Virus record (IMG/VR): IMGVR_UViG_3300025141_000746
Coordinates: 1 to 24,007 of that record
Source of the DNA: a virus
Direction: 5' to 3' (one strand)
Length of the DNA: 24,007 bases
The notes beneath the pieces are model-generated. The model was not told the DNA's origin. It saw only the letters and a program-made list of their open reading frames with translations, and ran no database searches. This document shows, piece after piece, positions 4,991-13,021 of the stretch. Positions within the stretch are counted from its first letter, which is position 1. Every line of letters begins with the position of its first letter. The translations under genes and the position numbers were made by a program.

Positions 4991-7900
4991 CTACCCCTCA
5001 TTCGCTTCGGTGGCTTGGCGCGCAAGCTCGGGGTCGTCTTGACGGCCAGTGTTGGAGTCGTACCCTTCGAGTGTGGCACTTCCACCTTGTTCCCGGGCTC
5101 GATCACCGGACCTCTCTGCAGCCAGCATCTCCCGGTATACCAGGCGGCCCCTCGAACCCAGCGACGGAATTGGGTTTTCACCGCGGTCGTAGCGTGCCTT
5201 CCTCTCCGCAGCGATGCGGTCGCTGTGCCGCCGGGCAGCGTTGGGCGCTGCGGTGCGGTCGCTGGGCCCCCGGGCAGCGTTGGGGGTCCCTTCGGACGGA
5301 GTTGACTCACTGGGGGGCTCTTCAGTTGGGGTCGTGGTTTTCTCATTGCTTGTGGGAGGGGTGCTCTGCCCTGTTTCCTTTTCTTTCTGGGCTTCCTTCT
5401 CTGCCTCTGTCCGTTTCGGGTTGTCAGATGGAGATTTCTCTGGTGCTGTTGGTGTGGTATTTCCATCACCACTATCGGGGAACTCAATTCCTTCTTGTAG
5501 TGCGGTGATTGAAGTTATGAATGAGTTTTCTGTTAGTTCTGACGACACTGACGTTACCAAATAGTATCCATGAAGCCCCAAATAACTTAGCTGTTCTTTG
5601 GTGGTGTTGATAAGTAGTGGACTCACATAAATCAGAGAGCCGTTTCGATAAAGGTTGTTGCCCACCAGCTTGATGTTCACTGAATATAGTTCTCGCAGCT
5701 GTTCTGCGCCCAGTGCGCCTTCCTTTTGAAGTCTTGCTTCTCGAAGGTAGGGCTGGTCTTCCCTTTGAAAATCCAGGGTCTTGATCAAGCTGCATGCTGA
5801 ACCAATATAGTGATGATAGATTCCCTTATTGATATCATCGTTAAAGTTTCCTTTGAGGTCGCGGCCCTTAGAATCAGTTGACACCAGGACCAATGCAGAC
5901 CCGAACTTGGAGGCATCATTAACATGACATCCGAGTTGGGATTTGGCTTTTGCAATTGCTTCGACGGTTGCGGTTCCCCCGAAACTTGTTTGATATAAGG
6001 ACAGAGGCTGGACATCAAATCGATTTGAGAAATTGAAGCCCGGGCCATAACACTTTGAGCGCAATGCGTTGGTGACCAACCCAGAGCACACATCCTTAAC
6101 AAATTTTAAAAAATAATATTTATCTCTCTGTTTGTCCACTACATTTTTAAGGAACCAGGCCTGAAATGCATCGAGCGATATTGGGATGTCCCCGATGTTT
6201 ATCCTCTTAAATAGCCTTGCGTTGCCGGAGCCCTTGCAAGCCAACTTATTTTTGATATTCATCTTCCGGGCTGCGACGAGCAGATTAATCACTTCCACCT
6301 CAGATAACAAAAAGTCGAACCCGGGTTCGCCACCAGGCATCGTGGCTAAAATTGTATCTAGAAGGTCTCCGAGATATATGTATGAAATTGTTATCACATT
6401 CGGGTCTTCGCCGGCGGCGTACTTGTCCCACGCCTCTTGATTTTGGCGCTTTTTTCGAGCTTCTTCGGTGGCTTCGGAGGCGGAGGTGTCGTCGTCGGAG
6501 GCTGCTGCAACATAATCTGTCTGTGCCCCAAGAACACTTGTTGGGGCGGCAGCCTCAAGGACCACCTCGAGTCTCTGTTGCGCAATCTTTTGTCTTTCGT
6601 TGAATGGCAACTTAGATAGTTTTGGTACTACGATTTGATCTATTGGTACTTCAATGCTATAAATTCTGTTGCTCCCATATACACCTTTTAATAATTTATC
6701 GTATTTCTCTTTTCTATCGGCTTGTTCTAGTTCGTCGATCTCTTTTAGTTTTTCTTCGTGATCTGGGGGATCGTCGCCATTTAGTTTCGCCTCCTCGTCG
6801 GCCTTTTTAATTTCTGCGCGCTTGTCGGCAATGTTTGACCCGCGCGTGCCCTCCATTAAAATATTGGCGTTCGGGGATGTTGCTAAGCCCGATATTGCTG
6901 CCTGGTAATCCACCGTCAGTGTCAGGCTCCCATTTTGATTGAATGAAATATCGTGCTTTACCATTTGTAGGAACAAGGAAACACGTGTGGCTGCGATGGC
7001 GGTGGCTAGTACCTCATATCGAGGCCTATTAGCTCCGGGGGCAGTCTTGTTGAGTTCTGGATATATATTTTCTAGGTTTGGCGGGACTGCCCAGCCGGCG
7101 CAGACTTTTATGCGATAGTCGTCGCCCTCGTATGCACGGTGTAGCTTTTCATCCTTGTCATTGCACTTTGGTTTACTAGGAGACTTCCCGGGTTTCTTTT
7201 TCTTTTTCCGGATGCCGGGGGAATTGATGATTAGATCCAGAAAGGTGGGTTCATCTCGGCCGGCCTGAGCCTTTCCTGCTGCGTCGGATGCCCCGGCGAA
7301 GAAATCGCCAATAGATTGAAAATATAGCACTAACGTTGCTGAGATGTTATTGTCAACTTCTGCTGGCTGCACGCCTTTTAGTTCCCACTTGAAGCTCTTG
7401 ATTCCGGCGCCTGCTGCTCGGCCGAGATCGCCAGATAGAATCTTGCTTACGTCGTCAGGAGAAAGAAAGTTTGGAATTCGTAAAGGTTTCTCTACGCCAG
7501 TGGGCTTCTTGGTTTTCTTATCATACTCGACGCGCGAGATCTTAATATAAGGAGATAGCAATCCGTGTACATCAGGACAAAGACTCATAATCTCTTTCAC
7601 CTCGGCAGTTTGGCCGCCATGATGGATGCGAGACATAACTGTGCCAGGGTCGGCGAGGGGGTCAGTAATGATTGTCGAGGAACCATAGTTTGACCGCGGT
7701 GGGTTTTTCTTAAGGATCCCTTGGTGGTGGTCTGCTAGTATGTGGAGGCGCTCAAGGAGAATACACTGAAAATCAATTGGCTTCGGGTCCAGCGCACCGG
7801 ATTCTTCTGCCAATTTAGCTTCTTTTTCCCGGGTCTTCTCGGCTTTTTTGGCTGCTTTGTCTGATTTCTTGACTGCCTCGTCAGGATTTTCTCCGGCGGC

Positions 7901-8011
7901 TTCTGCTTCCTTGCGCGCGGTTTCTCTGCGGTCATCGCGCTTGTCTCTCTTACTTTGAGCGCGACGACGGGTTTCCTCGTCGCCGAACACGATGTCCCAC
8001 ATGTATCCCAT
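4991..8011 (-). CDS. Large baseplate hub-like structural protein
   Basis: 1006 residues in three parts. The N-terminal ~75 residues are a highly charged, coiled-coil-like stretch of Lys, Arg, Glu and Ala. The middle (about 80-850) is a folded region. Its end, GNNLYRNGSLIYV followed by LGLHGYYLVTSVSSEL and SITALQEG (roughly 785-845), resembles the beta-rich domain closing tail hub proteins of the gp27/gpD type (GNPxLRPGDxxYV ... GxYxVxxVxH). The last ~155 residues are low-complexity Pro/Glu/Ser/Thr/Arg with a 13-residue tandem repeat. It lies between the gp53-like and unknown genes, in a baseplate setting. T4 gp27 has 391 residues, so this is a much larger version or a fusion. No lysozyme domain is seen. 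It starts at ATG; a second ATG three codons on is also possible. Confidence 0.55.
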   Translation of the reverse strand: MGYMWDIVFGDEETRRRAQSKRDKRDDRRETARKEAEAAGENPDEAVKKSDKAAKKAEKTREKEAKLAEESGALDPKPIDFQCILLERLHILADHHQGILKKNPPRSNYGSSTIITDPLADPGTVMSRIHHGGQTAEVKEIMSLCPDVHGLLSPYIKISRVEYDKKTKKPTGVEKPLRIPNFLSPDDVSKILSGDLGRAAGAGIKSFKWELKGVQPAEVDNNISATLVLYFQSIGDFFAGASDAAGKAQAGRDEPTFLDLIINSPGIRKKKKKPGKSPSKPKCNDKDEKLHRAYEGDDYRIKVCAGWAVPPNLENIYPELNKTAPGANRPRYEVLATAIAATRVSLFLQMVKHDISFNQNGSLTLTVDYQAAISGLATSPNANILMEGTRGSNIADKRAEIKKADEEAKLNGDDPPDHEEKLKEIDELEQADRKEKYDKLLKGVYGSNRIYSIEVPIDQIVVPKLSKLPFNERQKIAQQRLEVVLEAAAPTSVLGAQTDYVAAASDDDTSASEATEEARKKRQNQEAWDKYAAGEDPNVITISYIYLGDLLDTILATMPGGEPGFDFLLSEVEVINLLVAARKMNIKNKLACKGSGNARLFKRINIGDIPISLDAFQAWFLKNVVDKQRDKYYFLKFVKDVCSGLVTNALRSKCYGPGFNFSNRFDVQPLSLYQTSFGGTATVEAIAKAKSQLGCHVNDASKFGSALVLVSTDSKGRDLKGNFNDDINKGIYHHYIGSACSLIKTLDFQREDQPYLREARLQKEGALGAEQLRELYSVNIKLVGNNLYRNGSLIYVSPLLINTTKEQLSYLGLHGYYLVTSVSSELTENSFITSITALQEGIEFPDSGDGNTTPTAPEKSPSDNPKRTEAEKEAQKEKETGQSTPPTSNEKTTTPTEEPPSESTPSEGTPNAARGPSDRTAAPNAARRHSDRIAAERKARYDRGENPIPSLGSRGRLVYREMLAAERSGDRAREQGGSATLEGYDSNTGRQDDPELARQATEANEG
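5207..5284 (-). repeat. 39-bp tandem repeat inside hub-like gene
   Basis: Two adjacent copies of about 39 bp share GCAGCGTTGGG and GCGGTCGCTG blocks on the plus strand. They encode PNAARGPSDRTAA and PNAARRHSDRIAA in the low-complexity C-terminal tail of the hub-like protein. The reading frame is kept, so copy number could vary without disrupting the gene. Confidence 0.75.
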
Positions 8012-8023
8012 AACCCTATCCCC

Positions 8024-8365
8024 TTACCCTGCCGCGACGATTCTTAAGATGCTTTCGAGTGGCATAGGAATATAAATGACATCGCCTGTTTGAATGTGTG
8101 CTTCGGTTGGTTTTCTATTAAACAGGGCAATGACCCACCAATATTGAGCAGCACCATAGTTCTCGATTGCAAGTTTATAAAACCGATCGCCGGTGGACCA
8201 GATGTGTGTCTTCTTTGTCATACCAGAAATTTCAGCAACCGTGGGATACTCAAAGGTGGGAGTATCATAATGGCGAATGCCCTTTACATGTCTTTCTTCA
8301 AAGATATTATCATAAAGCGGCTCTCGATTATAGAAGATTGTGCGGTAATCGTATCGTGTAGGCAT
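8024..8365 (-). CDS. gp53-like baseplate wedge protein with LysM domain
   Basis: 113 residues. The C-terminal half contains a LysM-type module: DRFYKLAIENYG, then WWVIALFNRKPTEAHIQTGDVIYIP, with GDVIYIP being the classic end of LysM. T4 gp53 (196 residues), which links neighbouring baseplate wedges, ends in the same domain, and short LysM baseplate proteins occupy this position in many myoviruses. The N-terminal ~45 residues (Tyr/Arg-rich) would carry the wedge contact. The start is ATG with SD GGAGG nine bases upstream, three bases after the preceding gene. The LysM domain here is structural rather than cell-wall directed. Confidence 0.75.
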   Translation of the reverse strand: MPTRYDYRTIFYNREPLYDNIFEERHVKGIRHYDTPTFEYPTVAEISGMTKKTHIWSTGDRFYKLAIENYGAAQYWWVIALFNRKPTEAHIQTGDVIYIPMPLESILRIVAAG

Positions 8366-8368
8366 CAG

Positions 8369-9205
8369 TTATTTGCCTCCGGTGCCTTCGAGTACGGCGC
8401 CTTGGTCTGACTGCTTGATCGGGTCGCCGGGATCACCGGTGATCTCGTCCTTCTCATAAATAGTGGTCTGGTCGGTTCGCGTGCCCGGAATGATGGCTGG
8501 AGCGGCATTGGGGAAAACTGCACCGTCTTTGCCAAAGCTATATTTGCCACTCTTTTCAGACCAACCGGTGAGATGCTTGTGCAGTACCGTAAAGTCTAGC
8601 GTAAGGCTCACAACTTTAGGTACATACAATCCCTTGGTGCCCTTTTCTGTCTTTATAAAATCGACCATTTTTGTCTTCGTAGAGGACCCCGTATCTAGCT
8701 CGGCTGGCATCTCACCATCAGTTACCTCTTTGTAACCTTGTCCACTTATAAACCCACCCTGGTTCATATCGGGGCTATAAGAGGCGCCGCCAAGAAACCC
8801 TATCAATTGAGAACCATCGGTAGAGTCGGATATCAAATTTGTCCAGCGCATTCCCAGAAGCGGGCCGGCCTTTAGCGTGTTTTGAATGTTGCGACCTGAG
8901 TTTTCATATACTGGGTATAAAAAAGAAATTAACTTATTTATCCTGGCTAGATTCTGCACCGCCTGTTCAGCGTCACCGGACACCACATCAAACCCTAGGG
9001 AGATCTGACGCTGAGTATTCTGGAACGTCGCCAGTGGATCCATTCTACCATAGACAGTTTCTGTATTCCAAGTAGAGGTGAACTGGTCCGAAAACTCTGT
9101 TACCCAACCGCGAAAATCAATCGTTTGTTTGGTGGCCAAATGAGTAATATAAATCGTAAAGAATGTATTCTCAATTAATCCTGGATCATAGCTAGCTGCT
9201 TGCAT
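8369..9205 (-). CDS. Baseplate tail-tube cap/initiator-like protein
   Basis: 278 residues. The N-terminal third contains FRGWVTEFSDQFTSTWN, then VYGRMDPLATFQNTQR and NLARINKLISFLYPVY (about residues 31-100). I associate this pattern with baseplate-tube junction proteins of marine T4-like phages (gp48/gp54 type, tube-like fold). A second beta-rich part (LYVPKVVSLTLDFTVLHKHLTGW, about 193-215) follows, then a polar Gly/Asp-rich tail. Such proteins cap the baseplate and start tail-tube polymerisation. The order tape measure - this gene - gp53-like - hub fits. It starts at ATG with SD GAGG seven bases upstream, preceded by a CTATTTATT motif. Assignment to gp48 versus gp54 is not possible by eye. 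Confidence 0.6.
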   Translation of the reverse strand: MQAASYDPGLIENTFFTIYITHLATKQTIDFRGWVTEFSDQFTSTWNTETVYGRMDPLATFQNTQRQISLGFDVVSGDAEQAVQNLARINKLISFLYPVYENSGRNIQNTLKAGPLLGMRWTNLISDSTDGSQLIGFLGGASYSPDMNQGGFISGQGYKEVTDGEMPAELDTGSSTKTKMVDFIKTEKGTKGLYVPKVVSLTLDFTVLHKHLTGWSEKSGKYSFGKDGAVFPNAAPAIIPGTRTDQTTIYEKDEITGDPGDPIKQSDQGAVLEGTGGK

Positions 9206-9221
9206 GGTGGTACCTCAATGT

Positions 9222-9230
9222 AATAAATAG
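9222..9230 (-). promoter_or_regulatory. CTATTTATT motif (putative late promoter) for baseplate genes
   Basis: CTATTTATT on the minus strand, 16 bases before the ATG of the tube-cap-like gene and after the tape measure stop. The bases that follow (ACATTGAGGTAC) match those after the copy at 12772-12780 (GTTGAGGTAC). It is one of six copies in front of structural transcription units. Confidence 0.5.
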
Positions 9231-9253
9231 AGTTGCGATAAGAATTTTATAAA

Positions 9254-12200
9254 TTAACGCAGGCCAATTTCTTTCTTGAACTCGGCGCCCTTGAGGACTT
9301 CCATCACGACATCATGCAACTCGCGCTCGCCGATCTTAACCAGAACAGAATGCTTGTTAAAGTTTACAACTGGTTTTGAAATTGTAGAGTCCTTGGCTTG
9401 CGCGGCCTTTGAGAGTCGTTCGTCAGACGGCCAAGGGAAGGGCGTGTCTTCGGTCTTGCCAGCTGCTGCGGCATCCATCCGCTTCTCAGTTGCCTCGCGG
9501 CCGGGGGCGTTGGTATCTGGCTTATACACCGTATCTATGGTTAGCGTGGCCGACTTGTTAAACTCTGTGAGTGCTTCGAGCTTCGATAGTCCGATGACCT
9601 TTGTTGCGCCAGCGAAGGCTAACAGCGCCGGGGTGAGATAAGCGAGGGCGGCTGCTGTTGCCAAGATTCCGAGGGCTGCAGCGCCGATGCCCATAAGGGC
9701 AGCAGAGAACGCAATAACCTGTGGGAGTACTGCTACAAAAGAGAATATAGATGCCTTAAGGCTCTCTGTTCCCGCAGCAACTAGGTTCATTCCAGTGCCG
9801 ACGGTCATCAAAGCCCCGGCAAAGACCCCTAACACGGTAGAGCCGATCATAAGTGGATAGGCTGCGAGGAGGAGAGCTACTGCGAGAGCTCCCAACCCTG
9901 CAGCGCCTACGGCCGCACCATAGGCAAGGGTCACTAGACTCATTCCTAATGCTCCGAAGGCCTTGGCCGTAGCAAATATTTGATCTGCTGGGATCTTGAA
10001 CAACTGTTCTACTAAAATCGCCAGGCCCTTGGCGGCCAGATTGATACCGAACCCTAAGAGCACAGCGGCAGCCCCTAGAGCAGTGATTAAGACTGCCGTG
10101 GCGACGAGGGCCCAGCCTGCCGCCGCGGCTGCGACGGAGGCGCCTACAAGGAAATAGACGGCTGCTGAGAATATTCCCATCCCAATGGCTGCCGCAATCA
10201 GGTTTGGGCCGTCCAGATCCTTAAATAGAGGTATCAGCTGGGCTAGGCCCAACGCGGCAAGATTGATACCAAATCCCATCAAGATGGCGGCGACACCGAT
10301 GGCGCCAATAACCGCTGCCATGGCCCAGAGCATCGGGGCTGCGGCAGTTGACATAACCGCGGCGATAACAATTGCTGCTATGGCAGTCGAGAAAAAGATA
10401 AGCGAAAGAGCTGCAGCAAAGATCTGGCCACCCTTGAGGTCGCCAAATGCGGCCACCAACAACGACATGCCTTTGGCAGCAAGGAAAATGCCGCCGCCAA
10501 TAAGTAAGAATGCGATACCTAGGGCGATCAGTGGACCAGCAGCAGTCAGACTAGCGGTGGCAAGGATATATAGCATTCCAGCGAACAGGGCGCCTACGAT
10601 CACCAGTGCGACAAGGGCGCCAGCGATCTCTCCTCCGGACAAATCTTTGAATGCTAGCACCAGGTAGGAAAGACCATATGCAGCCACCGCGATGCCAGCG
10701 CCGATCATCATGATTGCGGCGCCGAAAGCGAGGATTTCTTTATATGTACCCTTCACAGCGTTGCCGAGATCTCTGGCGCCTGTTGCTGTATTAGACAGGA
10801 AGCTACCAATCCCCTTTCCGGCTTCGCCCGCGTCGTCGCCGGACTTCTTGGCAGCTCCGCCGAGGGCCCCCAGCGTGGCCTGTACCGCGACGATCCCGGC
10901 GGCGGCTTTGTAGGCAATGACCGTTAGCAAGAGAAGCCCGCCAACAATAATGATGAGCCACTTGCCGAAGGGGTTTGTCATTATTTTGACCAGGAGGTCA
11001 ACAAACCAAGTAATTGCTTTTATGACTGGCTCTAGTGCCACAAACATAGAGTTAAAGGCGTTTTTTAGCTTATCTATTTGCTTTTGTGACCGCATGGCAG
11101 TTTCTTTAATTTCTTCTTGGCGCTTGATTTCCAGTTCTTCGGCTGCGGATAGGTTACCAAACATTCTTCGGGCTTCATCAACACCAACACCGAGTGCATC
11201 GGCAATTGCCAACTGCTCATACTTGCCCATATCTGAGAATAACTGTCCACTGGCATCCATCGACTCAGTTAACATTTCCAAACGTTCTGATTCAGAGGCA
11301 TTCAACATATCGATGGAGTTTAGGTACGGTCCACCCAAAATAGCGTTTAGGCGCCCAACCTTTCCTGCTGCACCCTCGAAAGTATCGAATGCTTTGCCGG
11401 CGATGCTAACTAGCTGGCTAACTTCGAGTCCAGTTGCCTTGGATTGCTTCTGGAGATCCTGGAAAACACCGACGACGTCCTCGCCGTGGAAGGCTAGCTG
11501 TTTTGCTACTGATGAGAATTCCTGAAAGACTACTGTGGTCGATTTGCCAAGACTTTGGGCTGTGTCTTGCAGGGTTTGGTTTAATTCACCAAGTTGAGTT
11601 TCATTAAATCCTAATGATTTTGTCGCTTGATCCCACATCTTGGCAGTGGATTCGAGTGGAACATTAAGTTCCTGCAACAGTGCAGCTTGTCCGCGGAGAG
11701 AATCGGCGGTGGATTTGTTCAGCGTGGTAAAACTCGACATCCCTTGATATAGGGCCGCGTTTGCTGCGCCGGCTTTCACCGCGTCGACGCCATATTCGCG
11801 CAGTTCGTTACGTGTCTGGGCAATGCCCGCAGTATAGTCTGTCGCCGTTCCTGTGGCCTTAACCATGGCGGCATTGGCGTCGGCTGTTGCTACAGCGATC
11901 GTCAAAAGCTTCTCTACTATGCCGGCAGCCATGGCGCCGCTCGTGAACATCTCCTTGATTCCGCTGCCAAGTCCTTTGAGTCCCTCTGCAGTACTTGGGA
12001 TCAGTTTGCTCATCGATCCCAAGATGCCGTTGACTGGGAGAAGAGCAGCCACCATTGACTTACCCTTAGTTTCGCCGAGGTCGAACTGAGTGTTTAGTTC
12101 TTTTGTTGCCCGGGCCCATTCGTTCATCTCGGCTGTAGACTCGAACGTCTGGGCGATGAATTCTCTTTGTTGTTTGAGTTGGCGCGCTTCAGCCGCTTCG

Positions 12201-12424
12201 AGTTTTCCGATGAGTGCTAGCTTCGCCTCGAGTCGCGCGACGTCGTCGGCCGCGGCTGCTTGCTGGCGGGCGATGAAATCCTTCTCTCCCTCTCCACTAC
12301 GCTGGGTGCCGCCGCCGCCAAGCGGAGATGAACCACCGCCGCCTTCGCCAGACGCTGCGGCCATACCCTTGAGTTCATCAAGAATCTTCTGTAATATGGC
12401 TGCCTGATCAGCGGCGTCGGTCAT
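9254..12424 (-). CDS. Tail tape measure protein
   Basis: 1056 residues, the longest ORF, lying after the tail chaperones as expected. The N-terminus (1-120) is helical with a Gly/Ser linker (GGGGSSPLGGGG). Residues 120-480 are Ala/Leu-rich helix with heptad-like spacing. From about 485 (KWLIIIVGGLLLLTVIAY) to about 985 there is a long run of hydrophobic segments arranged as about five repeats of ~72 residues, each carrying (F)GINLAAxGLxxL...FKDL. A polar tail with FPWPSDERLSKAA and a basic end follows. Tape measures set tail length and enter or cross the host membrane during injection; the hydrophobic modules fit that step. The start is ATG with a weak SD (AAAGGG), 12 bases after the preceding gene. 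Length against the ~1.5 Å per residue rule predicts a tail of roughly 150 nm. Confidence 0.85.
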   Translation of the reverse strand: MTDAADQAAILQKILDELKGMAAASGEGGGGSSPLGGGGTQRSGEGEKDFIARQQAAAADDVARLEAKLALIGKLEAAEARQLKQQREFIAQTFESTAEMNEWARATKELNTQFDLGETKGKSMVAALLPVNGILGSMSKLIPSTAEGLKGLGSGIKEMFTSGAMAAGIVEKLLTIAVATADANAAMVKATGTATDYTAGIAQTRNELREYGVDAVKAGAANAALYQGMSSFTTLNKSTADSLRGQAALLQELNVPLESTAKMWDQATKSLGFNETQLGELNQTLQDTAQSLGKSTTVVFQEFSSVAKQLAFHGEDVVGVFQDLQKQSKATGLEVSQLVSIAGKAFDTFEGAAGKVGRLNAILGGPYLNSIDMLNASESERLEMLTESMDASGQLFSDMGKYEQLAIADALGVGVDEARRMFGNLSAAEELEIKRQEEIKETAMRSQKQIDKLKNAFNSMFVALEPVIKAITWFVDLLVKIMTNPFGKWLIIIVGGLLLLTVIAYKAAAGIVAVQATLGALGGAAKKSGDDAGEAGKGIGSFLSNTATGARDLGNAVKGTYKEILAFGAAIMMIGAGIAVAAYGLSYLVLAFKDLSGGEIAGALVALVIVGALFAGMLYILATASLTAAGPLIALGIAFLLIGGGIFLAAKGMSLLVAAFGDLKGGQIFAAALSLIFFSTAIAAIVIAAVMSTAAAPMLWAMAAVIGAIGVAAILMGFGINLAALGLAQLIPLFKDLDGPNLIAAAIGMGIFSAAVYFLVGASVAAAAAGWALVATAVLITALGAAAVLLGFGINLAAKGLAILVEQLFKIPADQIFATAKAFGALGMSLVTLAYGAAVGAAGLGALAVALLLAAYPLMIGSTVLGVFAGALMTVGTGMNLVAAGTESLKASIFSFVAVLPQVIAFSAALMGIGAAALGILATAAALAYLTPALLAFAGATKVIGLSKLEALTEFNKSATLTIDTVYKPDTNAPGREATEKRMDAAAAGKTEDTPFPWPSDERLSKAAQAKDSTISKPVVNFNKHSVLVKIGERELHDVVMEVLKGAEFKKEIGLR

Positions 12425-12436
12425 TTAGGAAGCCCT

Positions 12437-12754
12437 TTAGTTTTTAAACGGCCAGCGTAAGCCTGTCTCAGACTCGAAAGCCCGGATGGACCTGTCGAGG
12501 TTGCTCTTGTTCGTCATCGTGGTGTGGTCTGCCAGTCCATGTTTCATATATGAATCCATATATCGCTTTTCGCCCTTGAGCGCGGCGAAAAAGGATTCTA
12601 TTTGTTTTTGTGTCCCCTTGATAGACACGGGAAAGTCAAAGCCGGCTTGATATAAGTCAATCAACATGCCTCTAACTCCCTGTGCGAATGCAGAACTGGG
12701 GTTTCGAAATTCGTTTATACTTTTGTCGTTTAAATCAATTACTACTTTTTCCAT
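12437..12754 (-). CDS. Conserved-looking small protein before the tape measure
   Basis: 105 residues, not recognised. It is soluble and mixed alpha/beta, with VVIDLNDKSINEF at the start, then FPVSIKGTQKQIESFFAALKGEKRYMDSYMKHG in the middle and GLRWPFKN at the end. The hydrophobic-strand-then-helix pattern suggests a compact domain. It has its own terminator-plus-motif region upstream (12772-12815) and an ATG with SD GGAG or GAGG, and lies 12 bases before the tape measure, so the two are likely co-transcribed. A role in tape measure folding or tail assembly is suggested only by position. Confidence 0.7.
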   Translation of the reverse strand: MEKVVIDLNDKSINEFRNPSSAFAQGVRGMLIDLYQAGFDFPVSIKGTQKQIESFFAALKGEKRYMDSYMKHGLADHTTMTNKSNLDRSIRAFESETGLRWPFKN

Positions 12755-12771
12755 CTGGAGTGTACCTCAAC

Positions 12772-12780
12772 AATAAATAG
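12772..12780 (-). promoter_or_regulatory. CTATTTATT motif (putative late promoter) for tape measure operon
   Basis: CTATTTATT on the minus strand, 17 bases before the ATG of the 105-residue gene and 15 bases after the terminator stem at 12796-12815, preceded by TATATATAA. It is followed by GTTGAGGTAC, as in the copy at 9222. Position directly after a terminator supports a promoter role. Confidence 0.55.
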
Positions 12781-12790
12781 TTATATATAA

Positions 12791-12815
12791 CAAAAGCCGC
12801 TCAAAACTGAGCGGC
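12791..12815 (-). terminator. Intrinsic terminator after tail chaperones
   Basis: On the minus strand the RNA folds into GCCGCTC - AGUUUU - GAGCGGC (7-bp perfect GC-rich stem), followed by UUUUGUU. It starts eight bases after the stop of the frameshifted chaperone frame at 12824, separating the sheath-tube-chaperone genes from the tape measure unit. Confidence 0.8.
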
Positions 12816-12823
12816 CCTTATCA

Positions 12824-13021
12824 TTATCTCTTGGATTTTGCTTTTCTCATAGCATCATCCGACGCTTTCTTCTCGTCTTCGAATTCTTTGATTAATCTTT
12901 TAACGAACCATCTTCTTAATTGTGTCGGAAGATTATATGCTTCGAATATTGACCAGCCGCCGTGGTGTTTTAGAATAAACAGTTCTTCGTAGACTACTTC
13001 TTGGTACTCGCTACTTAGGCC
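12824..13021 (-). CDS. Second frame of tail assembly chaperone, reached by +1 frameshift
   Basis: A 65-residue open frame, in +1 relative to the upstream chaperone gene. It reads GLSSEYQEVVYEELFILKHH, then GGWSIFEAYNLP, then LRRWFVKRLIKEFEDE and a Lys/Arg tail. It contains no usable start codon: the frame opens after a TGA at about 13035 and its only Met is seven residues before the end. The pattern (short helix, HGG-W/F-S, xxLPxxLRRWF, charged helix) looks like the short downstream chaperone frames of phage tails. The upstream frame ends at CAG TTT TTT TGG; a +1 slip (or -2) on the T7 run at 13022-13028 joins the two, giving a product of about 349 residues. A homopolymer sequencing error is the main alternative, though the fusion would still be the real protein. 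Confidence 0.72.
   Translation of the reverse strand, partial: GLSSEYQEVVYEELFILKHHGGWSIFEAYNLPTQLRRWFVKRLIKEFEDEKKASDDAMRKAKSKR

Noticed and set aside
4975-5564. Several overlapping plus- and minus-strand frames of 96-177 residues
   Set aside because: All are shadows of the low-complexity, GC-rich C-terminal part of the hub-like gene; none has a plausible SD or domain.
8024-8365. Endolysin or cell-wall hydrolase based on the LysM domain
   Set aside because: No catalytic domain is present, and the baseplate context and size fit a gp53-like structural protein.
10185-10667. 160-residue open frame on the plus strand
   Set aside because: It lies wholly inside the tape measure gene, opposite its Ala/Gly-rich repeats; the composition mirrors that strand and no ribosome-binding site or family is seen.
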